Positions 62,795 through 64,000 of a DNA stretch of 64,000 bases are shown piece after piece. Under the pieces are notes generated by a model. It worked only from the letters and a program-made list of their open reading frames with translations. It was not told the origin of the DNA and did not search any database. Location of the stretch: positions 28,396 through 92,395 of the forward strand of contig JACKEB010000023.1 in the NCBI GenBank assembly GCA_020633205.1. The letters are read 5' to 3'. The DNA is from Polyangiaceae bacterium. Its GTDB lineage: Bacteria; Myxococcota_A; Polyangia; Polyangiales; Polyangiaceae. A program made the position numbers and the translations under genes. Position 1 is the first letter of the stretch. Every line of letters starts with the position of its first letter.

Positions 62795-64000
62795 ATGACC
62801 GAGAGCCAAACCTACCGCGCCCCTTTTGCACCGGGCGGCACCGCAGGTATCGACCCCGAGATTTGTCAGCGACTCCTGGCCGTCGCCTTGCAGCACGGCG
62901 GTGACTACGCGGACCTCTTCTTCGAGTATCGCGCGGGCGGCGCGATCTCCTTCGAGGAAGGGATCACCCGGAGCGCGTCGCGATCGGTAAGCCTCGGTAT
63001 GGGAGTGCGGGTGCAGCGGGGCGACGCAACCGGTTATGCCCACGTCGAGGACCTGACTTGGGAGGCGATGAAGCGCGCGGCGGAGACAGCGGCCCGCATC
63101 GCGACGGGTGGCAGCGGTTCACACACGGTCGCGTTGGCTCGCCTCGACCTTCCGCATCGCTACGAGCTCTCCTCTCCCCCGATCGATCAACCCGGAACCG
63201 AGAAGCGTGCACTACTGGAGCGCGCAAGCGCCGCCGCGCTCGGCTTCGACTCACGCATCATCAAGGCTGAGGCCTCGTATGTGGAGGAGATCCGCGCCGT
63301 GCTGATCGCCAGCAGCGATGGTCGCATGGCGTATGACGTTCAGCCGCTGATGCGCTTCGGGGTGCGCGCCATTGCCGAGTCCGAGGGCAAGCGCGAAGCG
63401 GGTCGTAGTGGTGGCGGTGGCCGCATGAGCCTTGCCTACTTCGATGCCCAGAGCCCCGAGAAACATGCGGAAATTGCGGCGAAGCAGGCGCTGACCATGC
63501 TCGACGCGCGCGCGGCACCTGCAGGTCAGATGGAAGTCGTGTTGGCCCCGGGAGATAGCGGCATCTTGCTCCACGAAGCGGTCGGGCACGGGCTCGAAGC
63601 CGACTTCAACCGCAAGGGCACGAGCAACTACAGTGGTCGTGTGGGTGAGGTGGTGGCTAGCGAGCTTTGCACCGTCGTCGACGATCCCACGTTCCTCGAA
63701 AGCCGAGGCTCCATCAATATCGACGATGAGGGCAACGCACCGAGGAAGAACGTCTTGATCGAGAACGGCATCCTCAAGGGCTACATGCACGACCGCCTGA
63801 GCGCGCGACATTTCAAGCTGGACCCCAGCGGAAATGGCCGACGTGAGAGCTTCGCCTGCGCCCCGATGCCTCGCATGACCAACACGGTCCTGACCGCGGG
63901 ACCGCATGATCCCGAAGAGATTGTGAAAAGCGTGAAACGTGGCGTCTTCGCCAAGACCTTCGGCGGCGGCCAGGTGGATATTTCGAACGGTGACTTCGTC
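62795..64000 (+). CDS. tldD: TldD-family metalloprotease, partial at right edge
   Basis: The frame opens at the ATG 62795 (MTESQTYRAPFAP) and stays open for 402 codons to the end of the window. The N-terminal domain has YADLFFEYRAGGAISFEEG. The zinc-site motif LLHEAVGHGLEADFNRKGTS is the TldD signature HExxxH and lies after LAPGDSG. Further blocks are SINIDDEGNAPRKN and GYMHDRLSARHFKL. TldD works with TldE/PmbA to cleave peptides such as microcin precursors or antitoxins. About 70 more codons are expected beyond the edge. No PmbA partner is visible in the window. Confidence 0.93.
   Translation, partial: MTESQTYRAPFAPGGTAGIDPEICQRLLAVALQHGGDYADLFFEYRAGGAISFEEGITRSASRSVSLGMGVRVQRGDATGYAHVEDLTWEAMKRAAETAARIATGGSGSHTVALARLDLPHRYELSSPPIDQPGTEKRALLERASAAALGFDSRIIKAEASYVEEIRAVLIASSDGRMAYDVQPLMRFGVRAIAESEGKREAGRSGGGGRMSLAYFDAQSPEKHAEIAAKQALTMLDARAAPAGQMEVVLAPGDSGILLHEAVGHGLEADFNRKGTSNYSGRVGEVVASELCTVVDDPTFLESRGSINIDDEGNAPRKNVLIENGILKGYMHDRLSARHFKLDPSGNGRRESFACAPMPRMTNTVLTAGPHDPEEIVKSVKRGVFAKTFGGGQVDISNGDFV

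Noticed and set aside
63251..63907. 218-residue minus-strand frame near the right edge
   Set aside because: Antisense of the TldD gene, whose HExxxH motif and open frame to the edge are clear.

Overview
The window looks like chromosomal DNA from a myxobacterium, most likely of the Sorangium/Polyangium side (Polyangiales); this is inferred from gene content, not from a marker gene. The DNA is GC-rich with strong G/C at third codon positions. It carries many lipoproteins whose lipobox is followed by long Gly/Ser/Thr/Ala linkers, Cys-rich surface proteins with a MopE-type DDDCDG motif, a Ser/Thr kinase of the HRDVSPQN type next to a PEGA-like partner, TPR and response-regulator proteins of deltaproteobacterial type, and a complete Gram-negative lipid A/outer-membrane set. 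There are no rRNA genes, phage structural genes, transposases or CRISPR arrays. One tRNA gene, tRNA-Gln(UUG), is present.

Layout: 1-2.5 kb holds two late heme genes (hemE, hemY). 2.6-4.5 kb holds a Gly-rich lipoprotein and a SnoaL/DUF4440-like protein. 4.5-5.3 kb is a gene-free block of hairpin repeats ending in tRNA-Gln; the repeats contain copies of the tRNA 3' end. 5.7-11.4 kb has an ECF sigma factor coupled to a membrane protein, a PP2C phosphatase, a degenerate HtrA-like protein, rpiA and a NAGPA-like exported protein. 11.5-18.9 kb has a seven-POTRA BamA-family protein and a heterodimeric ABC exporter. 18.9-26.6 kb has small lipoproteins, a GAF protein, a CobA-HemD fusion and a kinase/PEGA pair. 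26.6-36.4 kb has a large ArnT-type glycosyltransferase, a TetR / sphingosine-phosphate-lyase-like / MlrC (M81) operon with a paired operator, and a subtilisin-like lipoprotein.

36.6-53.3 kb is mostly housekeeping and signalling: a large orphan lipoprotein, gloA, valS, a GST, a c-di-GMP (REC-GGDEF) and HDOD pair, a pentapeptide-repeat lipoprotein, nhaA, a polar-type response regulator, an M15-like peptidase, hrcA and a double cyclic-nucleotide-binding protein. 53.5-56.5 kb is the lipid A/envelope operon skp-lpxD-fabZ-lpxA, without bamA or lpxB beside it. 56.5-64 kb has a PhoX-like lipoprotein, a Cys-rich lipoprotein, a 991-residue TPR protein, a CopD/HemJ-like membrane protein and the first 402 codons of tldD, which runs off the window.

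The most unusual signal is the structured repeat array downstream of tRNA-Gln. Its units share 17-20 nt of tRNA 3' end (T-loop to discriminator) and carry hairpins whose arms change together between units. A second theme is short in-frame tandem repeats (18-33 bp) inside unrelated genes, including the essential lpxD.
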